Shown here piece by piece: positions 22,327-28,746 of a stretch of 28,746 nucleotides of DNA; position 1 is the stretch's first letter, and each line of letters begins with the position of its first letter. Source of the DNA: JALYNX01 sp040905925 (GTDB lineage: Bacteria; Actinomycetota; Acidimicrobiia; Spongiisociales; ZC4RG35). The stretch covers positions 1 to 28,746 of the forward strand of contig JBBDQO010000080.1 in the NCBI GenBank assembly GCA_040905925.1. Direction: 5' to 3'. A model generated the notes under the pieces. The model ran no database searches. It was not told where the DNA came from and saw only the letters and a program-made list of their open reading frames with translations. The position numbers and the translations under genes are program-made.

Positions 22327-23202
22327 TTGGCCAACGGGGTGGAGTCGGTGGTTTATAGCCGCGATTCGAGCGGGCCCGGTGCCCGGGCACGGGTCGCGAT
22401 CCCGAAGCCAAACCGCAGCCTCTATCGACGATTCCTCAGGGACACCGCCAAGGCCGGTCTCCCATCGGGCCCAGGCTCTGGCGAGGTGGTCGCCGAGGAG
22501 GACCTCGCTGACTTGCCGGCGACTGCGCAGCGCTACATGGCGTTCATGGGCGTGCCGGGCAGGCCGAGGGATTGGTCGCTGCGGGCCCGGTTCGTCGGCC
22601 GCTTTCGGCTTCGGCCACATGCGGATTGGCTCCCGGCCGAGGCCTGGCAGTACAACACCGCGCTTGAAGTGGGTCGGGTGTACTCGATGAGGGTCGGCTT
22701 CGCAGGCATGCTCCCGATGATGGGCAAAGACACCTATCTGCGCGGCCGGGGCCAAATGTTGGGAAAGCTGCTGGGTCTGTTCAAGGTGGCCGAGGGGCAC
22801 GGTGACGAGTTTGACCTCGGGGAACTGACCACCTATCTGAACGATGCCGTGCTTCTGGCTCCGTCGTTTCTCCTGGGGCCCAATACGACCTGGGCCGAGG
22901 TGGACGACGACAGCTTCGATGTGACGCTTGCGGATGCCGGCCGTCGGGTCACTGCAAGGGTCTTCATCGATGAGCGGGGGGCACCGGTCGACTTCAGCAC
23001 GACCGATCGTTTCGCGGATCTTCCTGGTGGCCTGGTCAGGGCGAAATGGACCACTCCGACGCCGGTCTGGCTCAGTGGAGCGGGGCGGCCGGTTCCGGGG
23101 CCGGTCTCGGCCGTCTGGCACCTGGCCGACGGCCCGCTGCCCTATATCGAGGGTCGTCTCATCCCCGACAGCATCGCCTACAACGTGGCGCCGGGGTCCT
23201 GA
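22327..23202 (+). CDS. DUF6544-type protein
   Basis: A 291-residue protein of a family without known function. Blocks typical of it: LPATAQRYMAFMGVPGRPRD, ARFVGRFRLRPHADWLPAEA, MRVGFAGMLPMMGKDTYLRG, GQMLGKLLGLFKVAEGHGDE, FDLGELTTYLNDAVLLAPSF. The start is unclear. A good Shine-Dalgarno (AAAGGAG, 22305-22311) precedes ATG/GTG at 22314/22317, but that frame stops after 14 codons. The long frame has TTG 22327 and GTG 22339/22348 without a good site. A small indel near 22320-22350 could explain this. The gene is 14 nt upstream of the histidine kinase and probably cotranscribed with it. Confidence 0.8.
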   Translation: MANGVESVVYSRDSSGPGARARVAIPKPNRSLYRRFLRDTAKAGLPSGPGSGEVVAEEDLADLPATAQRYMAFMGVPGRPRDWSLRARFVGRFRLRPHADWLPAEAWQYNTALEVGRVYSMRVGFAGMLPMMGKDTYLRGRGQMLGKLLGLFKVAEGHGDEFDLGELTTYLNDAVLLAPSFLLGPNTTWAEVDDDSFDVTLADAGRRVTARVFIDERGAPVDFSTTDRFADLPGGLVRAKWTTPTPVWLSGAGRPVPGPVSAVWHLADGPLPYIEGRLIPDSIAYNVAPGS

Positions 23203-23216
23203 CCCTAGGAGCACGG

Positions 23217-24899
23217 GTGTTTGTCACCGGGCTTAGGCGATCACGTCTATATGCCGACATTTATCAGATGGAAAACGGCCCCCTCGGGCGTCAGGTGTAT
23301 TCCGACACATCGAGCCGGTCGCTCACCGCTGCTCGGTTGTTGGCAACGACGATTGCAGTCGTGGGCGTTGCCTTCTCGGTCGTCATGTACATCCGCAACG
23401 AGAACTCCGGCGAGCAACGGGCCCGTGAGGCGCTCGCCAACACCGGCGACGAGCTGACACGAGTGGTCGCAGACCTCAGAGCAGCGGCAAGTGAACAGAC
23501 CGAGGCGCTGGAAGGCCTTTTCGAATCGAGCACCGAGGTCACCCAGGAGGAGTTCGATCATTTCGCCGTGGTGATCGGCGGCGCTCCGGCATCGAACTTG
23601 GTCTTCGCATCGCCGGTCCCGACCGCCGACCCCGACGTGATCTCATGGGCGGTGGTGTACGAGGCCCGATCGACGGCATCCGGATTCGACAAGGGCTTCG
23701 ATCTTGCCCGCGATCCCGCATTGCGCGATGCAATCGATCGTGCACTCCGCGGAGAGGACGCCGCTTCGTCCGGTTTCATCAGCCTGCCCGGCCACGATGA
23801 CCCTGGGGACGTGGCGCTGGTGTCGGCCATAACCAGACCGAGTGGCGAGGTGGTCGGCGTTGGAGTGGCGATCATTCAGGTCGACGATGCGCTTGCCGAA
23901 CGCGTCGGGCTGCTGCTCGAGGGCCATACCGAATGGCGGATTCGCGAGGTGGAGCCTGGTGAGGAGTCGATTGCGGTATCCACGGCTGATCGCTGGTCGG
24001 AGGCAGTTACGATCGGCGATCGTGGTTTCGTCGTCGAGTTGGAGGCTCTCCAGACTGGCGAACGGCGTTTCGGTCAAGCCTCCGATTGGCTCGCCGTTCT
24101 TGGGATCCTCACCAGCAGTCTTGTCGCCATTCTCACCTACAACTTGATGAAGCGTCGGGCAACGATCCGTCGGATCGAGAAGCTGGAACAGACGCTGGCA
24201 GAGAAAGATCACTTCCTGGCGACCGTCAGTCACGAGCTCCGGACCCCACTGACCGCGGTGGTTGGGATGCTCGAAGTGATCAATGACAATCTCGACCACC
24301 TCACGCCGGGCCAGTACGCGCTTTTGCTGGGTGACGCTCGCGACGGGGCACTGGAGTTGGAGCGTCTCATCGAGGATTATCTCATGGCCGCCCGCCTCTC
24401 CTCCGGAGCTTTGACCATGAAGACCGAAATAGTCAACCTCGACATCATCTTCACCAAGACCGTCGCTCGTCTCAATCTGCCCGAAACCCTCAGCGTGAAA
24501 GTCGGCCCGCTGGGATCGTGCACCGGCGACTCGCTCCGTATTCGCCAGATTGCCCGCAACATCCTGCGCAACGCAGCGCGATACGCCAGTCACCAGATCG
24601 AGATCAAGAACACCGGAGATGACTCGTTCGTTGTTGTCGAGATTCGAAACGACGGCGATCCGGTGCCGGATGATCTCCTGGACCGGCTGTTCGAGCCGTT
24701 TGGCGGATCGAACAGCCTCCGAAAGGCCGAGCCGATCGGGCTCGGGCTCTCCGTTTCACGGGGTCTCGCCAGGAGAATGGGCGGCGACCTCCGTTACTCC
24801 GTTGAAGGAGATTGGATCGTGTTCAGAGTCGTGCTCCCGGTGGCTCCTCGGACGGATGATCCGACAAGTCTCAGCCGGGAGTCGGTCGAAGCTCTCTGA
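23217..24899 (+). CDS. CHASE-domain sensor histidine kinase
   Basis: A 560-residue kinase. GTG at 23217 is chosen because AGGAG (23207-23211) lies 5 nt upstream and it follows the DUF6544 stop by 14 nt; the open frame back to 23046 overlaps that gene, and ATG 23268 has no Shine-Dalgarno. Membrane helices lie at ~41-59 and ~291-311. Between them is an extracellular CHASE-like domain (GFDLARDPALRDAIDRALRG, ALVSAITRPSGEVVGVGVAI). The cytoplasmic part has HisKA with His339 (FLATVSHELRTPLTAVVGML), N box around Asn452 (RQIARNILRNAARYA), VEIRNDGDPVPDDLL and F box LFEPFGG, then G2 IGLGLSVSRGLARRMGG. The DxGxG motif is relaxed to NDGDPVP. No response regulator gene lies in the window, so it is an orphan kinase here. 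Confidence 0.92.
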   Translation: MFVTGLRRSRLYADIYQMENGPLGRQVYSDTSSRSLTAARLLATTIAVVGVAFSVVMYIRNENSGEQRAREALANTGDELTRVVADLRAAASEQTEALEGLFESSTEVTQEEFDHFAVVIGGAPASNLVFASPVPTADPDVISWAVVYEARSTASGFDKGFDLARDPALRDAIDRALRGEDAASSGFISLPGHDDPGDVALVSAITRPSGEVVGVGVAIIQVDDALAERVGLLLEGHTEWRIREVEPGEESIAVSTADRWSEAVTIGDRGFVVELEALQTGERRFGQASDWLAVLGILTSSLVAILTYNLMKRRATIRRIEKLEQTLAEKDHFLATVSHELRTPLTAVVGMLEVINDNLDHLTPGQYALLLGDARDGALELERLIEDYLMAARLSSGALTMKTEIVNLDIIFTKTVARLNLPETLSVKVGPLGSCTGDSLRIRQIARNILRNAARYASHQIEIKNTGDDSFVVVEIRNDGDPVPDDLLDRLFEPFGGSNSLRKAEPIGLGLSVSRGLARRMGGDLRYSVEGDWIVFRVVLPVAPRTDDPTSLSRESVEAL

Positions 24900-24919
24900 G
24901 GGTTTTCTCGTGGGAGGGA

Positions 24920-24949
24920 CCAGAACGAGCCCATCGAGGCCCGTTCTGG
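24920..24949 (+). terminator. Terminator-like hairpin after the histidine kinase
   Basis: CCAGAACG (24920-24927) pairs with CGTTCTGG (24942-24949), with a further inner GCC/GGC pairing around a 6-nt loop. It begins 20 nt after the kinase stop codon. No long T-run follows, but position and stability fit a transcription terminator. Confidence 0.5.
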
Positions 24950-24962
24950 CTTGGCCATTCAT

Positions 24963-25115
24963 CTCCCCAGCGAACACAGCGAGCGGATGTTTCTCCCCCC
25001 AGCGAACGGAGTGAGCATTTCTCCCCCCAGCGAAGCGTTGGGGGGAGCACCGGCGTAGCCGGGGAGGGGGGCGCCGCAGGCGAAGGGGGAGAGCCGGCGA
25101 AGTCGGGAGGGGGGC
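24963..25115. repeat. Dispersed hairpin/G-rich repeat, copy 2 (cluster)
   Basis: The cluster holds three copies of the unit also seen at 5641: a degenerate one at 24963-24984, one at 24993-25016 (CTCCCCCCAGCGAACGGAGT), and a compact hairpin at 25021-25047 whose arms CTCCCCCCAGCG and CGTTGGGGGGAG pair over 12 bp with one G-U. These are followed by AGCACCGGCGTAGCCGGGG and degenerate G-rich units to 25115, matching the 36-bp array of copy 1. The cluster lies between two convergent genes (kinase and typA), where it could also end transcription from either side. Confidence 0.8.
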
Positions 25116-25140
25116 CACCCCGCCACGCGAGATAGTGCCC

Positions 25141-26982
25141 CTAGCTCACCGTCACTTGAGACTTCTTGCCGAATCGTCTCCGCTGCGGCTCACTCAGGAA
25201 CCGCTTGCGGACCCGGATCGAGGTTGGGGTCACTTCAACCAGCTCGTCGTCGGCAATCCATTCGATCGCCGTCTCCAAGGTGAGGTTGCGGGGTGGCCTC
25301 AAGTTGATCGCCTCGTCCGCGGCGTGGGTTCGGATGTTGGTCAGCTGTTTCGGCTTGGCCGGGTTGACCACCATCTCTTCGGGCCGGGAGGCCTCACCGA
25401 TGATCATCCCTTCGTAGGTCTCCTCGCCGGCGCCTATGAACAGCTCACCGCGCTTTTGCAGATTGTCCAAGGCGAACCCGGTGCTCACACCTTTACGATC
25501 GGCGACCATGGCTCCACCGATACGGTGGGGGAGCTCTCCGACCCATGGCATCCAGTCCTCGTGATGCTGGTGAATGAGGGCGGTGCCCCGAGTCGTGGTC
25601 ATCAGAAGGGAGCGGAACCCAAGGAGCCCTCGAGCCGGTGCAGTGAAGATGATAATGGTCCGTGCCGGGTCGCCGGGCTGAACTTCGAGGATCGTCCCCT
25701 TGCGGGGGGCTGCTGCCTGGGTCACGGTGCCGACGTACTCGTCGGGGACGTCCACCACAGCCCGCTCCACCGGTTCATGTGGAGCCCCATCTATCACCCG
25801 GATCACCACCTCCGGCCGGCTCACCTGAAGCTCGAACCCTTCGCGTCGCATCGATTCGATGAGCACTGCGAGCTGCAACTCACCTCGACCGGACACCTCG
25901 ACGATCTCGGGCGACGACGTCGGCCCGAGACGGATCGAGACGTTGCCGAGGACCTCTCGTTTGAGCCGGTCCTGGATTTGTCTCGAGGTGAGGAGCGTGC
26001 CTTCTCGTCCGGATAGGGGCGAGGTGTTGACTCCGAACGTCATCTTGAGCACCGGCTCGTCGACCGTCAGTCGGGGGAGCGGGACAGGGTCATCAGAGCT
26101 GGCGAGCGTGTCGCCGATCTCCACCTCGGGGAACCCGGCGACCACGAACAGGTCACCGGCCAGGCACTCGTCGACCTCTGATCTACCCAGACCGGTGAAT
26201 CGCAACAGAGTGGTCAGACGGCGCTTGATGGGTGGCTCTTCGTCGTTGGCGTGGCAGAGGGCGACCTGGGCTCCCTTCCTGAGGGTTCCTTGCACGACCC
26301 GCCCGATGGCGAGACGACCCAGGTAGTCCGAGGCGTCGAGATTGGTGACGAGGGCCTGCAAGGGGGCAGCCGGGTCACCACCGGGCGCGGGAATGGTCTC
26401 CACGATCGCATCGAGAAGAGGAGCCAGGTCTGCGTCTTCCGCAGGGACGCCGATCCCGGTCATGGCGCGACCAGTTCGGGCAACCGTGGAGACGATGGGG
26501 AAGTCGATGTGATGGCCCTGGGCGTCGAGGTCGAAGAACAGCTGATAGATCTCATCTGCCACCTTCTCGGGCCGGGCATCGGGTCTGTCCACCTTGTTGA
26601 TCACCACGACCGCGGGGAGGTGGAGGGCAAGGGCTTTGGACAGGACATAACGAGTCTGGGGCATGGGCCCGTCGGCGGCATCAACCAGAAGGAGGATCCC
26701 GTCGACCATGGCCAGGGCCCGCTCCACCTCGCCCCCGAAGTCGGCGTGCCCGGGGGTATCGACCAGGTTGATCCGGGTGTCCCCCCATTGGATGGACGCT
26801 GCCTTGGCTAGGATCGTGATTCCCCGCTCCCGCTCCTGGTCGGTGGAGTCCATCACCCGATCCACTCGCTCCTCATGGGAGGAGAACACACCGGCGGCGT
26901 TCAGCATCGAGTCGACCAGCGTGGTCTTGCCATGGTCGACGTGCGCGACGAGCGCGATGTTCCGGAAGGAGGGAGAGGGCAT
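25141..26982 (-). CDS. typA: Translational GTPase TypA/BipA
   Basis: A 613-residue ribosome-binding GTPase, full length, ATG at 26982. The G motifs are intact: G1 AHVDHGKTT (13-21), G2 RGIT (53-56), G3 DTPGH (75-79), G4 NKVD (129-132). Domain II and the EF-G-like domains III and V follow (GRGELQLAVLIESMRREGFE and RGLLGFRSLLMTTTRGTALI), then the BipA-specific C-terminal part with ATTRGTAL-type and TNIRTHAADEAINLRPPRNL blocks. TypA associates with the ribosome and helps 50S assembly, cold and stress growth. It is a housekeeping gene with ordinary composition, the last gene of a minus-strand series. Confidence 0.98.
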   Translation of the reverse strand: MPSPSFRNIALVAHVDHGKTTLVDSMLNAAGVFSSHEERVDRVMDSTDQERERGITILAKAASIQWGDTRINLVDTPGHADFGGEVERALAMVDGILLLVDAADGPMPQTRYVLSKALALHLPAVVVINKVDRPDARPEKVADEIYQLFFDLDAQGHHIDFPIVSTVARTGRAMTGIGVPAEDADLAPLLDAIVETIPAPGGDPAAPLQALVTNLDASDYLGRLAIGRVVQGTLRKGAQVALCHANDEEPPIKRRLTTLLRFTGLGRSEVDECLAGDLFVVAGFPEVEIGDTLASSDDPVPLPRLTVDEPVLKMTFGVNTSPLSGREGTLLTSRQIQDRLKREVLGNVSIRLGPTSSPEIVEVSGRGELQLAVLIESMRREGFELQVSRPEVVIRVIDGAPHEPVERAVVDVPDEYVGTVTQAAAPRKGTILEVQPGDPARTIIIFTAPARGLLGFRSLLMTTTRGTALIHQHHEDWMPWVGELPHRIGGAMVADRKGVSTGFALDNLQKRGELFIGAGEETYEGMIIGEASRPEEMVVNPAKPKQLTNIRTHAADEAINLRPPRNLTLETAIEWIADDELVEVTPTSIRVRKRFLSEPQRRRFGKKSQVTVS

Positions 26983-27046
26983 GAACCTGGGATGGTATCG
27001 CCCCCCGGGCCGGTATCAGACCGTGGCCACTCCCTGATCGAGGAGC

Positions 27047-27736
27047 TCAGGCGGCGTCGTTGCCGGAGCCTTCTCTGGACCCGACGACCTGGGTGCCCTC
27101 GTCGACGTGGCCCAGGGCGCACAGGATTTCTCGGTCTCCTTCATCCCAAGACTCTTCGGTCGGGTAAAGATAGGTGTACGTGAGGTCGGGGGAGTCCTCC
27201 CAGGCGATGCCGACATATCCTTCGAAGGTCCCGAGGCACTCTTGGTCGGCCCAACCCTCAGCCGCGGTCTCACCGGGATAGCCGGCATCGGGCCCGTCAG
27301 GGAACTCACGAAGGGCGTAGACCTCGAAGTCGTGGGCGATGTCGCAGGGATGGACCGTCACCGAGAGGTAGACCTCCGTGTCGGGCCAGTCTCCGCAGTC
27401 GCCGATCGCCAGGTCGAACACCGACAGGGTTCCCGAACCGGTGATCTCACCATCCTCATCGCGGTCGGCATCGGCGATCATGACGGCAAGAAACGCAATA
27501 ATCGCCACCGGGATGGCCAAGAGGATGAAGGCTGTCTCGACGATTCCCAGGATTCTCCCCGCCTGAGCCTGGCTGCGGTTCTCGGGTGGCCGCCTTCCGG
27601 CGTCGATGGCCTTGAGCTCTTTTCCCCCAATGCGCCATGCGAACGGACCCAGCAGTCCACAGAGAACGACTCCAAGGATCCCCAACACCAGGGCGGTGGT
27701 GGCCTGACTCTGTTCGGGATACTGCTGGTCCGTCAT
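27047..27736 (-). CDS. DUF4190 membrane protein with septum-formation-like extracellular domain
   Basis: A 229-residue protein. ATG at 27736 is preferred, 1 nt after the stop of the DUF4126 gene; an upstream start at 27778 would overlap that gene. Helices at ~13-33 and ~62-87 flank GGKELKAIDAGRR, the DUF4190 pattern. The extracellular part (~88-229) matches the septum_form domain: LAIGDCGDWPDTEVYLSVTV, HPCDIAHDFEVYALREFPDG, QECLGTFEGYVGIAWEDSPD, PTEESWDEGDREILCAL. Four cysteines (in GDC, HPC, QEC, ILC) are positioned to form two disulfides. The domain is found in actinobacterial cell-envelope proteins, but its exact role is unclear. The gene is cotranscribed with DUF4126. Confidence 0.85.
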   Translation of the reverse strand: MTDQQYPEQSQATTALVLGILGVVLCGLLGPFAWRIGGKELKAIDAGRRPPENRSQAQAGRILGIVETAFILLAIPVAIIAFLAVMIADADRDEDGEITGSGTLSVFDLAIGDCGDWPDTEVYLSVTVHPCDIAHDFEVYALREFPDGPDAGYPGETAAEGWADQECLGTFEGYVGIAWEDSPDLTYTYLYPTEESWDEGDREILCALGHVDEGTQVVGSREGSGNDAA

Positions 27737-27737
27737 T

Positions 27738-28328
27738 TCATGTGGCTGCCGTTCGGGCGCCGAGCCAATCGCCGACACGTCGCCAGGCGCGACGTGCGAC
27801 CTTCCACAACATAATCGTGATCGTGGTGGCGGCCACGACCAGGATGGAGACGACGATCACCGTGATCAAAGGGAAGGTGATGGCTAGGACAACGAGCAAG
27901 GTCACCCCGACGTCCTCGAGCAGTGAGAGAGCGATGTTGCTCACCGGCTCGGGGGAGGTATTGGCCACCACACGGGTCGTTGCCTTGGCGGCGTGAGCGT
28001 CGAGGGCGAGGGCACCTGCCACCGCCGCGCCGAGAGCGACCCCGATGCTTGCTGAATCGCCGGCGATCACCGCTCCCAGGGCCGCGGCTCCCAGAGGGCG
28101 GACCACCGTGTGGATCGCATCCCAGACACTGTCGAGGTAGGGGACCTTGTCGGCGAAGAACTCGATCCCGAACAACACCCCGGCCACGATCATCACGTCG
28201 GTGCGACTGAGGACCGCGGGGAGGTCGGTCCAGCCGAGCCGGGCGGCAACCCCCAGTAGGAGGGTGACCAGATAGAGGTTGATCCCTGCCGCCCAACCCG
28301 ATCCGGCGATGATCCCGAACGCTTCCAC
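27738..28328 (-). CDS. DUF4126 membrane protein
   Basis: A 196-residue integral membrane protein beginning at GTG 28328. GSGWAAGINLYLVTLLLGVA, LFGIEFFADKVPYLDSVWDA, IHTVVRPLGAAALGAVIAGD and AHAAKATTRVVANTSPEPVS are the conserved DUF4126 blocks. The invariant-looking EFFADKVPYLDS segment lies in a loop between helices, and the C-terminus is basic. Family function is unknown. No clear Shine-Dalgarno precedes the GTG. It sits in a minus-strand series with the DUF4190 gene directly downstream. Confidence 0.9.
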   Translation of the reverse strand: MEAFGIIAGSGWAAGINLYLVTLLLGVAARLGWTDLPAVLSRTDVMIVAGVLFGIEFFADKVPYLDSVWDAIHTVVRPLGAAALGAVIAGDSASIGVALGAAVAGALALDAHAAKATTRVVANTSPEPVSNIALSLLEDVGVTLLVVLAITFPLITVIVVSILVVAATTITIMLWKVARRAWRRVGDWLGARTAAT

Positions 28329-28373
28329 GGTGGGAAGGTAGCGGTCAGGCGTACAGGTTGATTCCGACCGGTC

Positions 28374-28553
28374 CTATTCCTGGCTCCGGCGCAGGCGCGT
28401 TCTGGCCAGGATGACCAGGAGGGGACCTACCCAGAGGTCGTTGGGTGTCGGCTCCTCGGGTGCTGGCTGCGCGGGCTCGGACTCGGGTTCGGGCACGGGC
28501 GCGCCGCCGCGGTCACGTGCGAGGCTGCGGCCGCCAATGTGATCTTCGTTCAC
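28374..28553 (-). CDS. Small tail-anchored protein (59 aa)
   Basis: A 59-codon frame with GTG at 28553 and TAG at 28374-28376, in the gap between the DUF4126 gene and the truncated gene upstream. It encodes a polar start (MNEDHIGGRSLARDRGG), a Pro/Glu repeat linker (VPEPESEPAQPAPEEPTP), then a hydrophobic segment NDLWVGPLLVILA and a basic tail RTRLRRSQE, the layout of a small C-terminally anchored protein. The hydrophobic segment is short for a membrane helix. The start is 15 nt from the stop of the upstream gene. The gene is real by position and composition, but not proven. Confidence 0.5.
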   Translation of the reverse strand: MNEDHIGGRSLARDRGGAPVPEPESEPAQPAPEEPTPNDLWVGPLLVILARTRLRRSQE

Positions 28554-28568
28554 GGTTGCCGAACGCGC

Positions 28569-28746
28569 TCAACGGTTTCGAGCCCCAGTGACCCGGCGGG
28601 CCATGAAGGTCATCCCGATGGCGAGCATTCCTATGGGAACGATTGCGCCGACCGGAATCGACCCATGCTGGTCGGCCGGACCGCTGTCTCCGGCCTGCGC
28701 GTCGGGAGCCTGCCCGTCGGGAGCCGGCCGGCCCGGAGCCGGGGGG
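28569..28746 (-). CDS. C-terminal part of a membrane-anchored protein (truncated by window)
   Basis: An open minus-strand frame enters from the window edge and ends at TGA 28569-28571. The 58 visible residues are a Pro/Ala/Asp/Gly linker (PPAPGRPAPDGQAPDAQAGD), one hydrophobic helix (SIPVGAIVPIGMLAIGMTFM) and a basic tail ARRVTGARNR. This matches an extracellular protein with a C-terminal anchor, such as those of copper-resistance or YcnI-like type, but the functional domain lies outside. It probably heads the minus-strand operon. Confidence 0.65.
   Translation of the reverse strand, partial: PPAPGRPAPDGQAPDAQAGDSGPADQHGSIPVGAIVPIGMLAIGMTFMARRVTGARNR

Noticed and set aside
23046..23216. N-terminal extension of the histidine kinase
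   Set aside because: It overlaps the DUF6544 gene; GTG 23217 has AGGAG at the right distance.
1..28746. Search by eye for tRNA, rRNA, insertion sequences, phage genes and known defence systems
   Set aside because: No transposase, integrase, RNA gene or recognised defence gene cluster was seen; the STAND protein carries a cyclase domain and lacks a defence-type effector or neighbours.

Overview
The window is high-GC DNA from what is most likely an uncultured actinobacterium, possibly of the Acidimicrobiia type. The signs are GC-rich codon use, GTG/TTG starts, an F420-dependent luciferase-like oxidoreductase, a ferritin-like acyl-ACP desaturase, a PadR regulator, a cyclase-STAND-TPR protein of the kind known from mycobacteria, and septum-formation/DUF4190 and DUF4126 proteins. 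A run of 10 N at 15992-16001 shows that this is a scaffolded draft (perhaps metagenomic) assembly. The lineage is inferred from gene content only.

Layout. 1-4.5 kb: the 3' end of a surface protein with a Thr-rich linker and C-terminal membrane anchor; a PadR regulator with a coupled membrane protein; a lipoprotein; a UPF0316-type membrane protein; a winged-helix (HTH_42) protein overlapping a cupredoxin lipoprotein. 4.5-8.1 kb: an acyl-ACP desaturase diverging from a two-gene operon for beta-ureidopropionase and dihydropyrimidinase, with a G-rich 36-bp tandem repeat between them. 8.1-10.7 kb: a CPBP protease, a zinc metallopeptidase and two abutting gene remnants. 10.8-12.3 kb: a CoA-acylating (methyl)malonate-semialdehyde dehydrogenase. 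12.3-15.2 kb: an ECF sigma factor coupled to a membrane beta-propeller/pseudo-hydrolase protein, then a lipoprotein. 15.2-16.0 kb: an ABC ATPase lacking its N-terminus, a small membrane protein, and a 24-bp palindrome touching the assembly gap. 16.1-17.1 kb: an F420-type oxidoreductase. 17.2-19.9 kb: a cyclase/STAND/TPR regulator. 19.9-22.2 kb: a second ECF module with two related membrane proteins. 22.3-24.9 kb: a DUF6544-type protein and a CHASE histidine kinase. 25.1-27.0 kb: TypA/BipA. 27.0-28.7 kb: a minus-strand run of DUF4190/septum-formation, DUF4126, a 59-residue tail-anchored protein missed by length-limited ORF calling, and a truncated membrane-anchored protein.

How the genes fit. 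Dihydropyrimidinase, beta-ureidopropionase and the semialdehyde dehydrogenase are three steps of reductive pyrimidine (or hydantoin) breakdown toward beta-alanine and acetyl-CoA. The F420 oxidoreductase nearby is a reasonable but unproven partner. The rest is rich in envelope sensing: two ECF sigma factors, each overlapping its membrane partner by 4 nt, a CHASE kinase without a response regulator, and a cyclase-STAND protein. The most unusual items are the sigma-coupled seven-bladed propeller fused to a hydrolase fold that has lost its nucleophile serine, and the ECF locus with a duplicated membrane module.
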